In this document: positions 47,082-57,129 of the stretch, piece by piece
Layout of the letters: each line of letters opens with the position of its first letter
Numbering within the stretch: the stretch's first letter is position 1
Program-made: the position numbers and the translations under genes
Assembly (NCBI RefSeq): GCF_002073975.1
Contig: NZ_CP020384.1
Coordinates: 3,692,001-3,756,000, forward strand
DNA: 64,000 bases
Direction: 5' to 3'
Origin: Rhodovulum sp. MB263
GTDB lineage: Bacteria; Pseudomonadota; Alphaproteobacteria; Rhodobacterales; Rhodobacteraceae
Notes under the pieces: model-generated
Databases searched by the model: none
What the model saw: only the letters and a program-made list of their open reading frames with translations
Told to the model about the DNA's origin: nothing

Positions 47082-48562
47082 TTCGTCTCTCCTTTCGAAG
47101 AAGGGCGGGCGAAGCCTGAAGGTGCCAGGGCCTCGATGGTTTCAAGCACCACTCGTTCTGCCCCTTGCTCGAGCGCGGCCTTCTCGGCGGCGTCGCGCAG
47201 GGATTTCGCGGCAGAGATGCGTGTCAGGACGGGGTGTTCGGCCACGATCCTGTCGAGCAGTGCCTGGGCGTCCTCATCCCAGGGAAAATCGCGCCGCAGT
47301 CGGGTCGGCGTTGCAGAAGCCGAATCCATCTCGGTCCCGAGCGGCAGGATATGGAAGAGCGCGTCGAACAAGGAATTGCACACTTCCTGAACCAGATACG
47401 TGGCACCGGCGTACCCCATAAAGGGGGTGCCCGTCGCGCGCCGGATCGCCGCACCCGGGAAACCCGCGGGGATGAAGGCGGGTTTGGGGCCATGACCGGC
47501 CGACAGCTCGGCGAGGTAGATCTTCTCGTTGATCGAGCCGAAGACGACCAGCGGCCGTTTCTGCCCCATCAGCGCGCGAACCTCGGCATTGTTGGTCTTT
47601 GCGCCGCGTTGGCGGGCCACTGCAAAGGCGCAGGGCAGCCCCAGATCGGCCTCGAGGAAGTGCCGCACGCCGCGGGCATAGGTCTCGTTGGCGACGATGG
47701 CGAAGCTTGCCGTGGCAAAGAAGTCCTGCGTGACCGAACGCCACAGGTCCCAGACCGGCTTGATCGTCGAGTGCTTTTCGCGCGCGATGAAGGGCTCGGG
47801 ATCGAGTCCCAGCATCTCGCCCAGCTTGCGCAGGAACTTCGTCGTCGAATCGATGCCGATCGGCGCCTGCAGATAGGGCTTGCCGAGAACCTCGGCGAGA
47901 CCCCGGCCGAATTCGCGATACATCACGACGTTCACATCGGCATTCACCAGGTTCCGCATCTCGGCCACATGGGCGCCCAGCGGCATCACCATGTTGACCT
48001 CGGCCCCGATGCCCTCGACCAGCCGCCGGATCTCGGCCAGGTCCGAGGGCATGTTGAAGACGCCATACATCGGCCCGAGGATGTTCACGCGGGGCTTCGC
48101 CCCTTCTTCGCGCGGTTTCTCGGGCGGCATCCGGCCCTTGGTCATGCCGAATTCGGTGAAGATCCAGGTCATCGCCCGGTCTGCCGCTTCCCATTGATCC
48201 TCGTCGATGGTGCGCGGCAGGAAGCGCTGGATATTGGTGCCCTGGGGCGTGACGCCGCCGCCGATCATCTCGGCGATGGAGCCGGTGACAACCACCGCGG
48301 GAAGCACGGGATCGAGCGTCTTCCAGGCGCGTTTCATCGCGCCCTCGGTGCCCTCGCGGCCCAGCTCTTCCTCACCGAGACCGGTGACGACGATGGGCAG
48401 CTCATGCGGGGGCAGCGCGTCGGTATAGTGAAGAACGGAGGTGACCGGCAGGTTCTCGCAGCCGACCGGCCCGTCGATCACCACCTGCAGGCCCTTGACG
48501 GCACAGAACGCATAGACTGCGCCCCAGTACCCCCCTGCCCTGTCGTGATCCAAGACCAGCAT
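47078..48562 (-). CDS. bchZ: Chlorophyllide a reductase subunit Z
   Basis: 494 residues from ATG 48562, which overlaps the bchY stop (TGATG). Nitrogenase-MoFe-like protein: the conserved Cys is in [19 protein letters not shown] near 34, followed by [15 protein letters not shown] and [23 protein letters not shown]. With BchY it forms the catalytic component that reduces ring B of chlorophyllide, driven by the BchX ATPase. Tail overlaps pufQ. Confidence 0.96.
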   Translation of the reverse strand: MLVLDHDRAGGYWGAVYAFCAVKGLQVVIDGPVGCENLPVTSVLHYTDALPPHELPIVVTGLGEEELGREGTEGAMKRAWKTLDPVLPAVVVTGSIAEMIGGGVTPQGTNIQRFLPRTIDEDQWEAADRAMTWIFTEFGMTKGRMPPEKPREEGAKPRVNILGPMYGVFNMPSDLAEIRRLVEGIGAEVNMVMPLGAHVAEMRNLVNADVNVVMYREFGRGLAEVLGKPYLQAPIGIDSTTKFLRKLGEMLGLDPEPFIAREKHSTIKPVWDLWRSVTQDFFATASFAIVANETYARGVRHFLEADLGLPCAFAVARQRGAKTNNAEVRALMGQKRPLVVFGSINEKIYLAELSAGHGPKPAFIPAGFPGAAIRRATGTPFMGYAGATYLVQEVCNSLFDALFHILPLGTEMDSASATPTRLRRDFPWDEDAQALLDRIVAEHPVLTRISAAKSLRDAAEKAALEQGAERVVLETIEALAPSGFARPSSKGETK

Positions 48563-50142
48563 CAGATCATCTCCTGCGCCTTCTCGGCGCGACGTTTCTT
48601 GTCCAGTTTCTTCTGCTGGAGAGCGCGGAACTCGGGATGGAGATTCGGTTCTCCTTCCCACACCCCCGCAGTGTCTCCCTCGCCGACACCTTCGAAGAAT
48701 TCCTTCATCGACGCCATGCGTCCCTTGTTCGCAACGGCCGCGTTTACCACTTGCGCAAGGCTGCCAGCGCCTGCCGGACCCATCAGCGGACGGGCCGAGA
48801 TGAGATTCGTGAAGTAGAGCGACGGGATGCCCAGCTCCTTGGCATGCTGCACCACGGGCGTGGTGCCGACGGCCAGATCGGGCCGGATCGCGTCGACCGC
48901 GGCCTTGTCATCCTCGAGCGAGGCCCGGAAGACGACCTTGACGCCCTTGGCTTCCAGCCAGTCACGGTCGGCCTCGGCCTGCTTGGTTCTCGGGCAAGCC
49001 GTTCCTACATAAGGAATATTCGCGCCGGACTCGATCAGAAGACGGGCCACCAGCAGCTCCGAGCCCTCATAGCCCGACAGCGTGATCGTGCCATTCACCG
49101 GGGCACCGGCCAGCGCGCCCTTGATGGCGGGCAGGAACATGTTCTGGGCCTTGGCGACCTTGTCGGCCGACAGCCCGAAGGCGTCGCCGATTCCGGCCAG
49201 CCAGGCGGCTGTGCCATCATGTCCCACCGGGGCCGACCCAACTATCGGGCGACCTGCCGCGTCGAATTCACGCATGGCGGCAGTGTAGAACGGATGGATC
49301 GCCGCCACCGCGCCGCAATCGAGCGCGGCGTAAAGCTCGCGCCATTCGCGGGCGGGGACGACCGGGCCGCAAGCCAGCCCCAGCGGGTCGAGCATCTGCC
49401 CGATCACGATGGGATCGGCCGGGAACATCTCGCCCAGAAGGGTCACGGTCGGGCGGTCCGACACGCCGCCCTCGGGCGCCGCGACGGGGCCGGCCTCGAT
49501 TTCCTTTCGGGCGTAGTTGAGCATCGCGCCCGCCAGCACGTCCTTGGCCTCGGCATGGGTCGGCACGCCGAATCCCGGCACGTCGATACCGACGATTCGT
49601 ACGCCGTTGATCTCGTCGGGCAGAAGCCGGAGCGGCACGCCCGAGGCGGTCGGCACGCAGAGGTTGGTCACCACCACCGCGTCATAGCGGTCGGGATCGG
49701 CCAGCTCATGCACCGCGTCGCGGATATCCTCGAAGAGCTTGCCGGTGACGAGCGTCTCCGAGCTGAACGGCACATAGCCGATGGACCGCCGCGCCCCGTA
49801 GAAATGGGACACGAAGGACAGCCCGTAGACGCAGCAGGCCGAGCCCGACAGCACGGTCGCCACACGGCGCATCCGAAGCCCCACCCGGAGGCTGCCGAAG
49901 GCCGGGCACATGCTTTGCGGCCGGTCATGCGGGCCCTGCGGGTAGTCCTTTGCATATTGGTCGAGAATATCCGAGGCGCCCGCCGCGCGGGCCGCCTTCT
50001 CCATCTCGGCCGCTCCGGCATGGCAGCCCATGCCGTCGCCCAGACGAGGATCGGCGCCTTCGGGAGGGTTTCCGGCCTCCCGGGGCGTGCCCTCGATCAC
50101 CTCAGCGGTGTGGGCCTCGTCATATTTGACCTCTTCGGTCAT
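48562..50142 (-). CDS. bchY: Chlorophyllide a reductase subunit Y
   Basis: 526 residues from ATG 50142. Conserved Cys-bearing segments for the shared iron-sulfur cluster include [30 protein letters not shown] and [15 protein letters not shown], and [16 protein letters not shown]. The N-terminal 30 residues before GDGMGCHAG are acidic and variable. Its start overlaps the stop of a small ORF lying between it and bchX. Confidence 0.96.
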   Translation of the reverse strand: MTEEVKYDEAHTAEVIEGTPREAGNPPEGADPRLGDGMGCHAGAAEMEKAARAAGASDILDQYAKDYPQGPHDRPQSMCPAFGSLRVGLRMRRVATVLSGSACCVYGLSFVSHFYGARRSIGYVPFSSETLVTGKLFEDIRDAVHELADPDRYDAVVVTNLCVPTASGVPLRLLPDEINGVRIVGIDVPGFGVPTHAEAKDVLAGAMLNYARKEIEAGPVAAPEGGVSDRPTVTLLGEMFPADPIVIGQMLDPLGLACGPVVPAREWRELYAALDCGAVAAIHPFYTAAMREFDAAGRPIVGSAPVGHDGTAAWLAGIGDAFGLSADKVAKAQNMFLPAIKGALAGAPVNGTITLSGYEGSELLVARLLIESGANIPYVGTACPRTKQAEADRDWLEAKGVKVVFRASLEDDKAAVDAIRPDLAVGTTPVVQHAKELGIPSLYFTNLISARPLMGPAGAGSLAQVVNAAVANKGRMASMKEFFEGVGEGDTAGVWEGEPNLHPEFRALQQKKLDKKRRAEKAQEMI

Positions 50143-50291
50143 GCGTCCTCCAGTTCGCGCGCAGGCGCGGCGGCCTCCGCGGCCGGCGCCTCTTGGAGTT
50201 CTGCGTTTTCAGCGGGGTCGCGGTCCTCGTCGTGACACGAGAGGGCCTCAAGCACATTGTCCCAGCGGGACATCTGATTGAGATCAAACAT
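50139..50291 (-). CDS. Small acidic ORF coupled between bchX and bchY
   Basis: 50 residues from ATG 50291, or 52 from ATG 50297: [18 protein letters not shown], then CHDEDRDPAENAELQEAP and an Ala/Glu-rich tail. The start overlaps the bchX stop, and the TGA overlaps the bchY ATG (ATGA), filling the 141-base gap exactly. Such coupling at both ends favours a translated gene. No family is recognised. It could be an accessory peptide of the chlorophyllide reductase or simply a coupling device. Confidence 0.55.
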   Translation of the reverse strand: MFDLNQMSRWDNVLEALSCHDEDRDPAENAELQEAPAAEAAAPARELEDA

Positions 50292-51288
50292 CGTCATAGA
50301 CCACTTCGAGAGATTTCTTCGGCTTGGCGTTCTTGCCGCGCATGTCGGCATCGGTCGCCGGGGTCAGTTCGAAATCGGCGCCCACATCCTCGGGCGCGAA
50401 CAGCCCCAGCAGACCGTCATTGGTCAGCGGCGCCGGACGGATCGGCGGCGCGTCGGCCACGGCCGAGGCGAGCCCGGCAAAGAGATCGCCCCAGGGGCCT
50501 TCATGGGTGCCGACGATCTGGTAATTGGCCGATTTCCGGCGCAGATCCTCGTCCTGCGGGATCGCCGCCAGCACGGGGATATCCACCGCCTTGGCGAAGG
50601 CCTGGGCCTCGCCGGTGCCGTCATCCTTGTTGATGACCAGCCCCGCGACGCCGACATTGCCGCCGAGTTTGCGGAAATACTCGACCGCCGAGCAGACATT
50701 GTTGGCCACGTAAAGCGATTGCAGGTCGTTCGAGCCGACCAGGATCACCTTCTGCGCCATATCGCGGGCGATCGGCAGGCCGAAGCCGCCGCAGACCACG
50801 TCGCCGAGGAAATCGAGCAGCACATAGTCGAAATCCCAGTCGTGGAAGCCGAGTTTCTCCAGCAACTCGAAGCCGTGGATGATGCCGCGCCCGCCGCAGC
50901 CGCGGCCGACCTCGGGCCCGCCCAGCTCCATCGCGAAGACGCCGTTGCGCTTGAAGCAGACATCGCCGATGGCGACCTCTTCGCCCGCGAGCTTCTTCTT
51001 GGTCGAGGTCTCGATGATGGTCGGACAGGCCTTGCCGCCGAACAGAAGAGACGTGGTATCCGATTTCGGGTCGCAGCCGATCAACAGGACGCGCTTGCCC
51101 ATTTCGGCCATCATGTTCGACAGATTCGCCAGCGTGAAGGACTTGCCGATGCCGCCCTTGCCGTAGATCGCGATGATCTGCGTCTTCTTGGTGGGTTCGG
51201 ACACGGGGATTTCGTCGTCCAGCGGCGCGTTCGCCTCATCGCGAAGGCGCTGGTCGATGTCTTTGATATTCGGGACGTCAAGCGTCAT
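50284..51288 (-). CDS. bchX: Chlorophyllide a reductase iron protein, subunit X
   Basis: 334 residues. NifH-like ATPase: the P-loop [18 protein letters not shown] near 40, Switch [14 protein letters not shown], and the two Cys that hold the [4Fe-4S] cluster in [19 protein letters not shown] and [17 protein letters not shown]. It transfers electrons to BchYZ with ATP hydrolysis. The start overlaps the bchC stop by 11 bases. Confidence 0.97.
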   Translation of the reverse strand: MTLDVPNIKDIDQRLRDEANAPLDDEIPVSEPTKKTQIIAIYGKGGIGKSFTLANLSNMMAEMGKRVLLIGCDPKSDTTSLLFGGKACPTIIETSTKKKLAGEEVAIGDVCFKRNGVFAMELGGPEVGRGCGGRGIIHGFELLEKLGFHDWDFDYVLLDFLGDVVCGGFGLPIARDMAQKVILVGSNDLQSLYVANNVCSAVEYFRKLGGNVGVAGLVINKDDGTGEAQAFAKAVDIPVLAAIPQDEDLRRKSANYQIVGTHEGPWGDLFAGLASAVADAPPIRPAPLTNDGLLGLFAPEDVGADFELTPATDADMRGKNAKPKKSLEVVYDDV

Positions 51289-52225
51289 GAACGGCTCCCC
51301 AGTTCAGGATCATTTTCAGACAGGCAGGATCGTTGAAGGCGGTGTCATAGGCTTCTGCGGCCTTTTCCGCCGGAACGCTGTGGGTGATCAGCCCCCCCAG
51401 CGACAGCGCACCCGACTCGACGAGCTGGCGCGTTGCAATCAGGTCCTCGCGTTCCCATTCGGCGGCGATGCGCAGCCGGGCCTCCTTCATGAAGGCGGCC
51501 GGGAAGGCGAAGGAAATCGGGTCGGTATAGAACCCGGCCAGAACCACCTCGCCGCCCTTGGCGATGCGGGTGATCAGCGTATCGAGCAGCGAGCCCACGC
51601 CCGAGGCGTCGTAGATCGTGCGGTAGTCGCGGCACGGATCGTCGTCGGGATGCAGCACATCATAGCCCATGGCGCCGCCCTGCCGGTCGGGATTGATTTC
51701 CCAGACGGTGGGCGCGGGGGCGCCGGCGGCGATGGTCAGGCGGGCCAACAGGCGGCCAAGGACACCATGGCCGACGATCAGTTCGGGCATCTTCTTGTCG
51801 ACACCGGCCAGTGCATGGCGCGCGGTCGCGGCCAGCGCCAGCAGCGCGCCTTCCGGCCCGAGCCCCGGGTCGATCCGGGTCACGCGGCTGGCATCGGTGA
51901 CCAGCCGCCGGGCCGAGCCGCCGAACAGGCCACGCGCGCCCTCGTAGCAATTGGCGCCGGGGACGAAGATATGCTCGCCGACCTTGAAATTGGTCTCGGA
52001 CCCGGCCTCGATCACCTCACCCGCGGATTCGTAGCCCGGCACCAGCGGATAGCCCATCCCCGGAAAGGGCGGCATCTCGCCGGTATAGAAAAGCTTCTCG
52101 GTGCCGGTGGAAATGCCGGAATGGGAAATCTCGACCACAAGATCCCTGGGTCCGGGCTCCGACAGGCCGAGTTTGCCGAGACCGATTTCCCGAGGCCCCC
52201 GGAGGATGACAGCGGTCGTCTCCAT
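51278..52225 (-). CDS. bchC: 3-hydroxyethyl bacteriochlorophyllide a dehydrogenase
   Basis: 315 residues from ATG 52225, with GGGAG 7 bases upstream; starts farther upstream are too close to their SD or to the PpsR sites. The MDR-like fold is visible ([46 protein letters not shown]). It oxidises the C3 hydroxyethyl side chain to acetyl, the last ring step before bacteriochlorophyllide a. Two PpsR-type sites lie 63-106 bases upstream. Confidence 0.95.
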   Translation of the reverse strand: METTAVILRGPREIGLGKLGLSEPGPRDLVVEISHSGISTGTEKLFYTGEMPPFPGMGYPLVPGYESAGEVIEAGSETNFKVGEHIFVPGANCYEGARGLFGGSARRLVTDASRVTRIDPGLGPEGALLALAATARHALAGVDKKMPELIVGHGVLGRLLARLTIAAGAPAPTVWEINPDRQGGAMGYDVLHPDDDPCRDYRTIYDASGVGSLLDTLITRIAKGGEVVLAGFYTDPISFAFPAAFMKEARLRIAAEWEREDLIATRQLVESGALSLGGLITHSVPAEKAAEAYDTAFNDPACLKMILNWGAVHDA

Positions 52226-52287
52226 GGACATCTCCCTTCCTGACGCTTGCCCGCTTGAACGGGACTCACTCATTGGTGATTGGCTTT

Positions 52288-52305
52288 TGTCAGTTTAAAT
52301 GGACA
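52288..52305. promoter_or_regulatory. PpsR/CrtJ site 1 upstream of bchC
   Basis: TGT at 52288-52290, 12 bases, ACA at 52303-52305: a perfect TGT-N12-ACA. PpsR (CrtJ) represses bch, crt and puc genes in oxygen by binding pairs of such sites. Confidence 0.85.
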
Positions 52306-52313
52306 GGTGCGAG

Positions 52314-52331
52314 TGTCAACTTTTTTAGACA
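52314..52331. promoter_or_regulatory. PpsR/CrtJ site 2 upstream of bchC
   Basis: TGT at 52314-52316, 12 bases, ACA at 52329-52331. It lies 8 bases after site 1, the close pairing that allows cooperative binding at bchC in Rhodobacter. Confidence 0.85.
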
Positions 52332-52345
52332 GATCGCACCGACCA

Positions 52346-53491
52346 TTATGTCGCCCCGGGCTTGTGCCCCACGACCACCGAGGCGATGAAGGGACGACGC
52401 GTCGGGGGCATCTCAACCCCTTGGAAACCCGCCTCTTTCATCATTTCGGCCAAACGCTCGGGGGACCGCGCCCGCCCGGTTTGCATCGCCATGCAGTAGA
52501 AAGCGAAATAAGCGTCTCCCGCCCGGTTGGGCCGGGCGCCGCCCGCCATCGGCTCGGAAACGATCAACCGCCCGCCCGGCGGCAGGGTGCCGAAGATCTT
52601 CCCCATCAGCGCCCGCACGGTCTCGTCCGAGTGATCGTAGCAGACCCGAACCAGCGAGACCGCATCGGCCCCTTCGGGCAGGGGATCGTCGCGGAAGCTG
52701 CCGCCCGTCACCGTCACCCGCTCCGACAGGCCCAGCGCCCGGAACCGATCTTCGGCGGCGGGGACGACAGCGGGCAGGTCGAACAGCATCATCTTCAGCC
52801 CGGGACAGGCCGCGCCCGCCGCGGCGAGAAAGGCACCGGTACCGCCGCCCACATCCATCAGCCGCGCGATTCCGTCCAGCGCGCCGCTGCGCAGGGTCTC
52901 TTCGGCGACCAGCGCCTGACTGTCGGCCATCAGCGCCGAATAGCGCCTTGCGGTCTCGGGATCCTCGGCCGCGCCGGCGCCGAAGACATAGGGCCAGAAC
53001 CGCGCCAGCTCCGTGTCGGTCTCGCCGCGCAAAAGCGCCACCGGGTCCTCGAGATCGCGATAGAAGACATCGTGATGGCGGATCATGCCGACCACGCCCG
53101 GCGCCCCCATCAGCGCCGCGCCCAGCGCGGAAAGCTGATAGCCGCCGCCCACGCGCTCGAACAGGCCGAGCGCGGTGCCGGCCTGCATCAGCACCTCCAT
53201 CCGGTCGACCGGAAGGGACGCGCGATGGGCCAGCGCCGCGAGGCTTTGCGGCGCATCGCAGGTGGCCTCCAGAAGGTCCAGCTCGACCACGGCGCGCAGC
53301 ACCTGACTGTAGACAAAGCCCGAGACCAGGTCGAACATCCGCTCGCCCTCGCGTCGGACATGGCCGCGGGTCAGGAAGAACCGGCTGGCCCAGCTTTGAA
53401 AGCCCGGGCTTGCGATCTTGCGGTTGCGCCAGCGGCGCCAGCCGGACCCGCGCCTTGGCTCAGGTCCGGGGCCGGAGAGGATCTCGGTCAT
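52346..53491 (-). CDS. crtF: Hydroxyneurosporene/demethylspheroidene O-methyltransferase
   Basis: 381 residues from ATG 53491, which overlaps the crtE stop (ATGA). The SAM-binding motif is [16 protein letters not shown] near 200, and the later [19 protein letters not shown] is typical of the O-methyltransferase fold. Residues 1-40 are basic with a [12 protein letters not shown] segment. It methylates the 1-hydroxy group of the carotenoid end. crtE, crtF and the bch-puf genes read in one direction. Confidence 0.94.
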   Translation of the reverse strand: MTEILSGPGPEPRRGSGWRRWRNRKIASPGFQSWASRFFLTRGHVRREGERMFDLVSGFVYSQVLRAVVELDLLEATCDAPQSLAALAHRASLPVDRMEVLMQAGTALGLFERVGGGYQLSALGAALMGAPGVVGMIRHHDVFYRDLEDPVALLRGETDTELARFWPYVFGAGAAEDPETARRYSALMADSQALVAEETLRSGALDGIARLMDVGGGTGAFLAAAGAACPGLKMMLFDLPAVVPAAEDRFRALGLSERVTVTGGSFRDDPLPEGADAVSLVRVCYDHSDETVRALMGKIFGTLPPGGRLIVSEPMAGGARPNRAGDAYFAFYCMAMQTGRARSPERLAEMMKEAGFQGVEMPPTRRPFIASVVVGHKPGAT

Positions 53492-54357
53492 TCGGCGGGC
53501 TGACGCGCGGGTTCGGGGATCAGCCGCTCGGCCATGTGGCGCACCATCCGCGCCAGATCGGCCTCGCCCGGACAAGAGGGAATCGAAGCGATGGCGCCCG
53601 ACAGGATATCGCGGAAACGCTGCACCGCGCCCTCGACGCCCAGCGCGGTCACGGCACTCGGGCGGCCATGGGCCGCGTCCTGACCCGCGGGCTTGCCCAT
53701 CGCCTCGGCATCGAGCAGCGCGTCCTTCAGATCGTCGGCCACCTGGAAGGCTTCGCCGATGCGGTCGCCCAGCTCTTCCCAGGGCTCGGCCGGCTGGCCG
53801 GCCGCCACCGCGCCCATGCTGGTCGCGGCGATGAACAGCGCGCCGGTCTTGGCCCGGTGATAGGCCGAGAGATCGATCTTTTCCTCGCTTTCCCAGCCCT
53901 GCCCCGCGCAGATGCCATAGGGCATGCCTGTGCGCTGGCCCAGGATGCGGATCAGCTCGACCGCGCGGGCACAGTCGTGATGCGCGGCCCGCGCGATCAC
54001 CTCGAAGCCCGCGACGATCAGGCTGTCGCCGGTCAGAAGCGCCAGCGGCTGGCCATAGGCCTTGTGCAGGGCGGGCTTGCCGCGGCGGATATCGGCATCG
54101 TCGAAACAGGGCATGTCGTCATGCACGAGGCTGGCGCAATGGATCAGCTCGATCGAGATCGCGGCGGCATCGGCCAGCGCCGGGCGGTCGTCGCCGCAGG
54201 CGCGCGCGACATTGAGGCAGATCGTCGGCCGGATCCGGGCGCCGCCGGGCGTCAGGGCATATTCGAAGGCCGATGCCAGTTTGCCGGGCGCGGCCCCTGC
54301 CTGCCCCTCGGCAATCGCCTGCCGCATCGCGGCCTCGATTCGCGCCGAAATGTCCAT
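53488..54357 (-). CDS. crtE: Geranylgeranyl diphosphate synthase
   Basis: 289 residues from ATG 54357, preceded by GGGGAGCC. First Asp-rich motif is [11 protein letters not shown] at residues 79-89, and the second is [11 protein letters not shown] near 210. [15 protein letters not shown] near 37 is the substrate-binding Arg region. It builds the C20 precursor for carotenoids and phytyl groups. It is divergent from crtD, sharing a promoter region with two PpsR-type sites. Confidence 0.95.
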   Translation of the reverse strand: MDISARIEAAMRQAIAEGQAGAAPGKLASAFEYALTPGGARIRPTICLNVARACGDDRPALADAAAISIELIHCASLVHDDMPCFDDADIRRGKPALHKAYGQPLALLTGDSLIVAGFEVIARAAHHDCARAVELIRILGQRTGMPYGICAGQGWESEEKIDLSAYHRAKTGALFIAATSMGAVAAGQPAEPWEELGDRIGEAFQVADDLKDALLDAEAMGKPAGQDAAHGRPSAVTALGVEGAVQRFRDILSGAIASIPSCPGEADLARMVRHMAERLIPEPARQPAE

Positions 54358-54399
54358 GAACGGCTCCCCAATGCTCGGCCCGCCGCCCCTCCACGCAGC

Positions 54400-54417
54400 T
54401 GTCAGGACGGCGAGACA
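54400..54417. promoter_or_regulatory. PpsR/CrtJ site in the crtE-crtD promoter
   Basis: TGT at 54400-54402 and ACA at 54415-54417 with exactly 12 bases between. Closest to crtE. Confidence 0.75.
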
Positions 54418-54425
54418 TTCAAGAT

Positions 54426-54443
54426 TGTAAATCAGGGTGGACA
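54426..54443. promoter_or_regulatory. Second PpsR/CrtJ site in the crtE-crtD promoter
   Basis: TGT at 54426-54428 and ACA at 54441-54443, again 12 bases apart, 8 bases from the first site, the same spacing as upstream of bchC. Confidence 0.78.
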
Positions 54444-54484
54444 GTCTATGGTCCCGAGTCAACATTCCTTGAGGTGGATCAAAA

Positions 54485-56020
54485 ATGGCCGGATCGGCGG
54501 GAAAAGTCGTCGTGATCGGGGCCGGGATGGGCGGGCTTTCAGCCGCGATCCGGCTGGCCCATGGCGGGTTCGAGGTCGAGGTCGTCGACCGCGCACCGGT
54601 ACCCGGCGGCAAGATGCGCACCTTTGCCAGCGATGCAGGCCCGGTCGATGCAGGCCCCACGGTGATGACCCTGCGCCCGGTCTTCGAGGAGCTGTTCGAC
54701 AGCGTCGGCGCCAGGCTGTCCGACTATGTCACCCTGCACCGCGAGGAGATCCTGGCACGACACTGGTGGCCGGACGGCTCGACGCTCGATCTCTTCGCCT
54801 CGCGCGAGCAAAGCGCCGATGCGGTGGGCCGCTTCGCGGGCGCGCGGGCAGAGAAGGAGTTCCGCGCCTTCTGCCGCCGGGCCGAGCGGCTCTACCGCGC
54901 CTTCGACGCGCCGATGATGCGCGCGGCCGAACCCTCGCAGGGAGCCCTGACCCGGCATGTTATGACCCATCCCTGGCTGGCGCTTGACATGGCGCCGCAC
55001 CGGAGCCTGGCAAAGGCCCTGGGCAAGGACTTTTCCGACCGGCGGCTGGCCCAGCTCTTCGGGCGCTACGCGACCTATGTCGGCGGCTCGCCCTTCCGCT
55101 CGCCCGCGCTGCTGTCGCTGATCTGGCACGCCGAGGAACAGGGCGTCTGGCGGGTCGAGGGCGGCATGCACCGGCTGGCCCGCGCGCTGGAACAGCTGGC
55201 CCATGACAAGGGCGTGCGCTTCACCTTCGGGAGCCGCGCCACCCGGATCGAGATCCAGCGCGGTGCGACGGCAGCGGTGCATCTCGACAGCGGCGCCCGG
55301 CTGGCAGCCGATGCGGTGGTGTTCAACGGCGACCCGGCTGCTCTGGCGGCCGGGCTGCTGGGCGAGGGCCTGCGCGAGACGGTGGCCCCCGAGGCGATCC
55401 GCCCGCGCAGCCTCTCGGCCTATGTGTGGTCCTATGCCGCAGTGCCGCACGGCCCCGAGATGGTTCATCACAATGTCTTCTTCTGCGAGGACGCTCACAC
55501 GGAATTCGACCCCATCGCGGCCGGGCAGATGCCCGAGGATCCGACGCTTTACATCTGCGCTCAGGACCGCGGCACGGGCCGCAGCCCCGAAGGGCTGGAA
55601 CGGTTCGAGATCATCATGAACGGGCCGCCCGTCGATGACGGGGCAGACCCGACGGACGAGGAGCAAGAGACGTGCCGGACACGCACCTTCCAGACGCTGG
55701 CCCGGTTCGGGCTGACCTTCGATCCGCGGCCAGGGAGTCAGGCGCTGACGACGCCACGCCAGTTCGCGAAACTGTTTCCGGCCTCGGACGGATCCCTTTA
55801 CGGGCGGAGCCCGCACGGGCTGACGGCGGCGCTGAAGCGGCCGACGGCACGGACGAAAGTCGCGGGGCTCTATCTGGCGGGGGGCGGGACGCATCCCGGC
55901 GCGGGCATCCCGATGGCAACCCTCTCCGGACGGCACGCGGCCGAGGCGATCTTGACGGACCGTGCTTCGCTCTCGATGTCCCCGCGAACGGCTATGCCTG
56001 GTGGTATATCGACGGCATAA
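54485..56020 (+). CDS. crtD: Hydroxy-/methoxyneurosporene dehydrogenase CrtD
   Basis: 511 residues. The FAD fingerprint VVVIGAGMGGLSAAIRLAHGGFEVEVVD is near 8-35, with the phytoene-desaturase-type PGGKMRTFASDAGPVDAGPTV after it, and the C-terminal signature GLYLAGGGTHPGAGIPMATLSGRHAAE near 460-487. It introduces the C3,4 double bond in spheroidene-series carotenoids. The C-terminal 35 residues overlap the crtC reading frame in a different phase. Confidence 0.95.
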   Translation: MAGSAGKVVVIGAGMGGLSAAIRLAHGGFEVEVVDRAPVPGGKMRTFASDAGPVDAGPTVMTLRPVFEELFDSVGARLSDYVTLHREEILARHWWPDGSTLDLFASREQSADAVGRFAGARAEKEFRAFCRRAERLYRAFDAPMMRAAEPSQGALTRHVMTHPWLALDMAPHRSLAKALGKDFSDRRLAQLFGRYATYVGGSPFRSPALLSLIWHAEEQGVWRVEGGMHRLARALEQLAHDKGVRFTFGSRATRIEIQRGATAAVHLDSGARLAADAVVFNGDPAALAAGLLGEGLRETVAPEAIRPRSLSAYVWSYAAVPHGPEMVHHNVFFCEDAHTEFDPIAAGQMPEDPTLYICAQDRGTGRSPEGLERFEIIMNGPPVDDGADPTDEEQETCRTRTFQTLARFGLTFDPRPGSQALTTPRQFAKLFPASDGSLYGRSPHGLTAALKRPTARTKVAGLYLAGGGTHPGAGIPMATLSGRHAAEAILTDRASLSMSPRTAMPGGISTA

Positions 56021-56892
56021 GCCATGACGGCGAGCGGTCGATCTCGATCATCTCCTTCATCGGCTCGGTGTTCTCGCCCTGGTATCGCTGGTCGGGCCGG
56101 AAAAGCCCGGAAAACCACTGCTGCATCAATGTCGCGACCTACGGGCCGGGCGGGCGCTGGACGATGACCGATCGCGGCCGCGGCGCGCTGCGCCAGAGCC
56201 GGGACACGTTCGAGGTCGGGCCCTCCAAGCTGACCTGGGCCGGTGGCAAGCTGGTTTTCGATATCGACGAGATGAGCTGGCCGCATATGAGCCGGTTGAA
56301 GGGCCGGGTGACGGTCACTCCCTCGGCCGTGACCGGGGTCGAACTGCCGCTCAAGGCCGATGGCAGCCATGTCTGGCGCCCCTTCGCACCGTCCTCGGAG
56401 ATCGAGGTCGACCTGAACCAGCCCGGCTGGCAATGGAAGGGCCACGGCTATTTCGACGCCAATTTCGGCACCGCCGCGCTCGAGGACGATTTCAGCTACT
56501 GGACCTGGGGGCGCTTCCCGACCAAGGCGAACGGCGCCTGGTGCTTCTACGATGCCTCGGTGAGGGACGGCTCGGAGCTGGCAGTGGGCGTGCATTTCGA
56601 CGCGGACGGCCGGGCCGAGGTGGTGGAGGCTCCGCCGCGGACGCGTTTCTCCCGGTCGAAATGGCTGGTCCGGCGCGAAACGCGGGCCGATCCCGGCTAC
56701 AGGCCACGGCAGGTGCATGACATGCTGGATGCGCCCTTCTACTGCCGCTCGGCGGTCCGCACCAGGATATTCGGCGAAGAGGTCGTGGGCGTGCATGAAG
56801 CGCTCGACCTTGACCGCTTCGCCAGTCCGCTGATCAAGCCAATGCTGGCGGTCAAGGTTCCGCGCAAGCCAGGATGGAGATTTCCGACCTAG
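55951..56892 (+). CDS. crtC: Carotenoid 1,2-hydratase (hydroxyneurosporene synthase); start codon unresolved
   Basis: The conserved frame begins about 55957 (GPCFALDVPANGYAWWYIDG) and runs to TAG 56892, roughly 312 residues, with SIISFIGSVFSPWYRWSGR, NHCCINVATYGPGGRWTM, HVWRPFAPSSEIEVDL and GHGYFDANFGTAALEDDFSYW. CrtC adds water to the psi end of neurosporene or lycopene. No ATG, GTG or TTG is in frame between a GTG at 55672, deep within crtD, and GTG 56068, which is inside the conserved core. The coordinate given is only where family-like sequence starts. A non-canonical start, a start at 56068, or a sequence error are all possible. Confidence 0.8.
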   Translation, partial: LDGPCFALDVPANGYAWWYIDGISHDGERSISIISFIGSVFSPWYRWSGRKSPENHCCINVATYGPGGRWTMTDRGRGALRQSRDTFEVGPSKLTWAGGKLVFDIDEMSWPHMSRLKGRVTVTPSAVTGVELPLKADGSHVWRPFAPSSEIEVDLNQPGWQWKGHGYFDANFGTAALEDDFSYWTWGRFPTKANGAWCFYDASVRDGSELAVGVHFDADGRAEVVEAPPRTRFSRSKWLVRRETRADPGYRPRQVHDMLDAPFYCRSAVRTRIFGEEVVGVHEALDLDRFASPLIKPMLAVKVPRKPGWRFPT

Positions 56893-56902
56893 GGGCCGGG
56901 CA

Positions 56903-56923
56903 CGATTTTTCGACGAAAAATCG
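56903..56923. terminator. Bidirectional hairpin between crtC and the Trm112 gene
   Basis: CGATTTTT (56903-56910), loop CGACG, AAAAATCG (56916-56923). The T-rich and A-rich arms give a T run on either strand, suited to two converging genes. Confidence 0.65.
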
Positions 56924-56946
56924 GGGACCGCGACCGGCGCGGCCGC

Positions 56947-57129
56947 TCAATCGAGCCGCCGCGCCTCGTCGACCAGCATGATCGGAATGCCGCCGCGGAT
57001 CGGGAAGGCCAGCCCGGCCGCCTTCGAGACCAGCTCCTGGCGGTCGGCATCATAGGCGAGGGGCCCCTGGGTCATCGGACAAACCAGCGATTCGAGCATC
57101 TTGCGGTCGGCCTGAACAGCATCGGTCAT
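56947..57129 (-). CDS. Trm112 family protein
   Basis: 60 residues: [20 protein letters not shown], then [21 protein letters not shown]. The Trm112/UPF0434 pattern LxCPxT-GPL-Y-x-n-G-x-A-FPI-x-x-GIPIML is complete, though only one of the zinc-type Cys is kept, as in many bacteria. These proteins stabilise partner methyltransferases. Start overlaps the LON-domain gene by four bases. Confidence 0.9.
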   Translation of the reverse strand: MTDAVQADRKMLESLVCPMTQGPLAYDADRQELVSKAAGLAFPIRGGIPIMLVDEARRLD

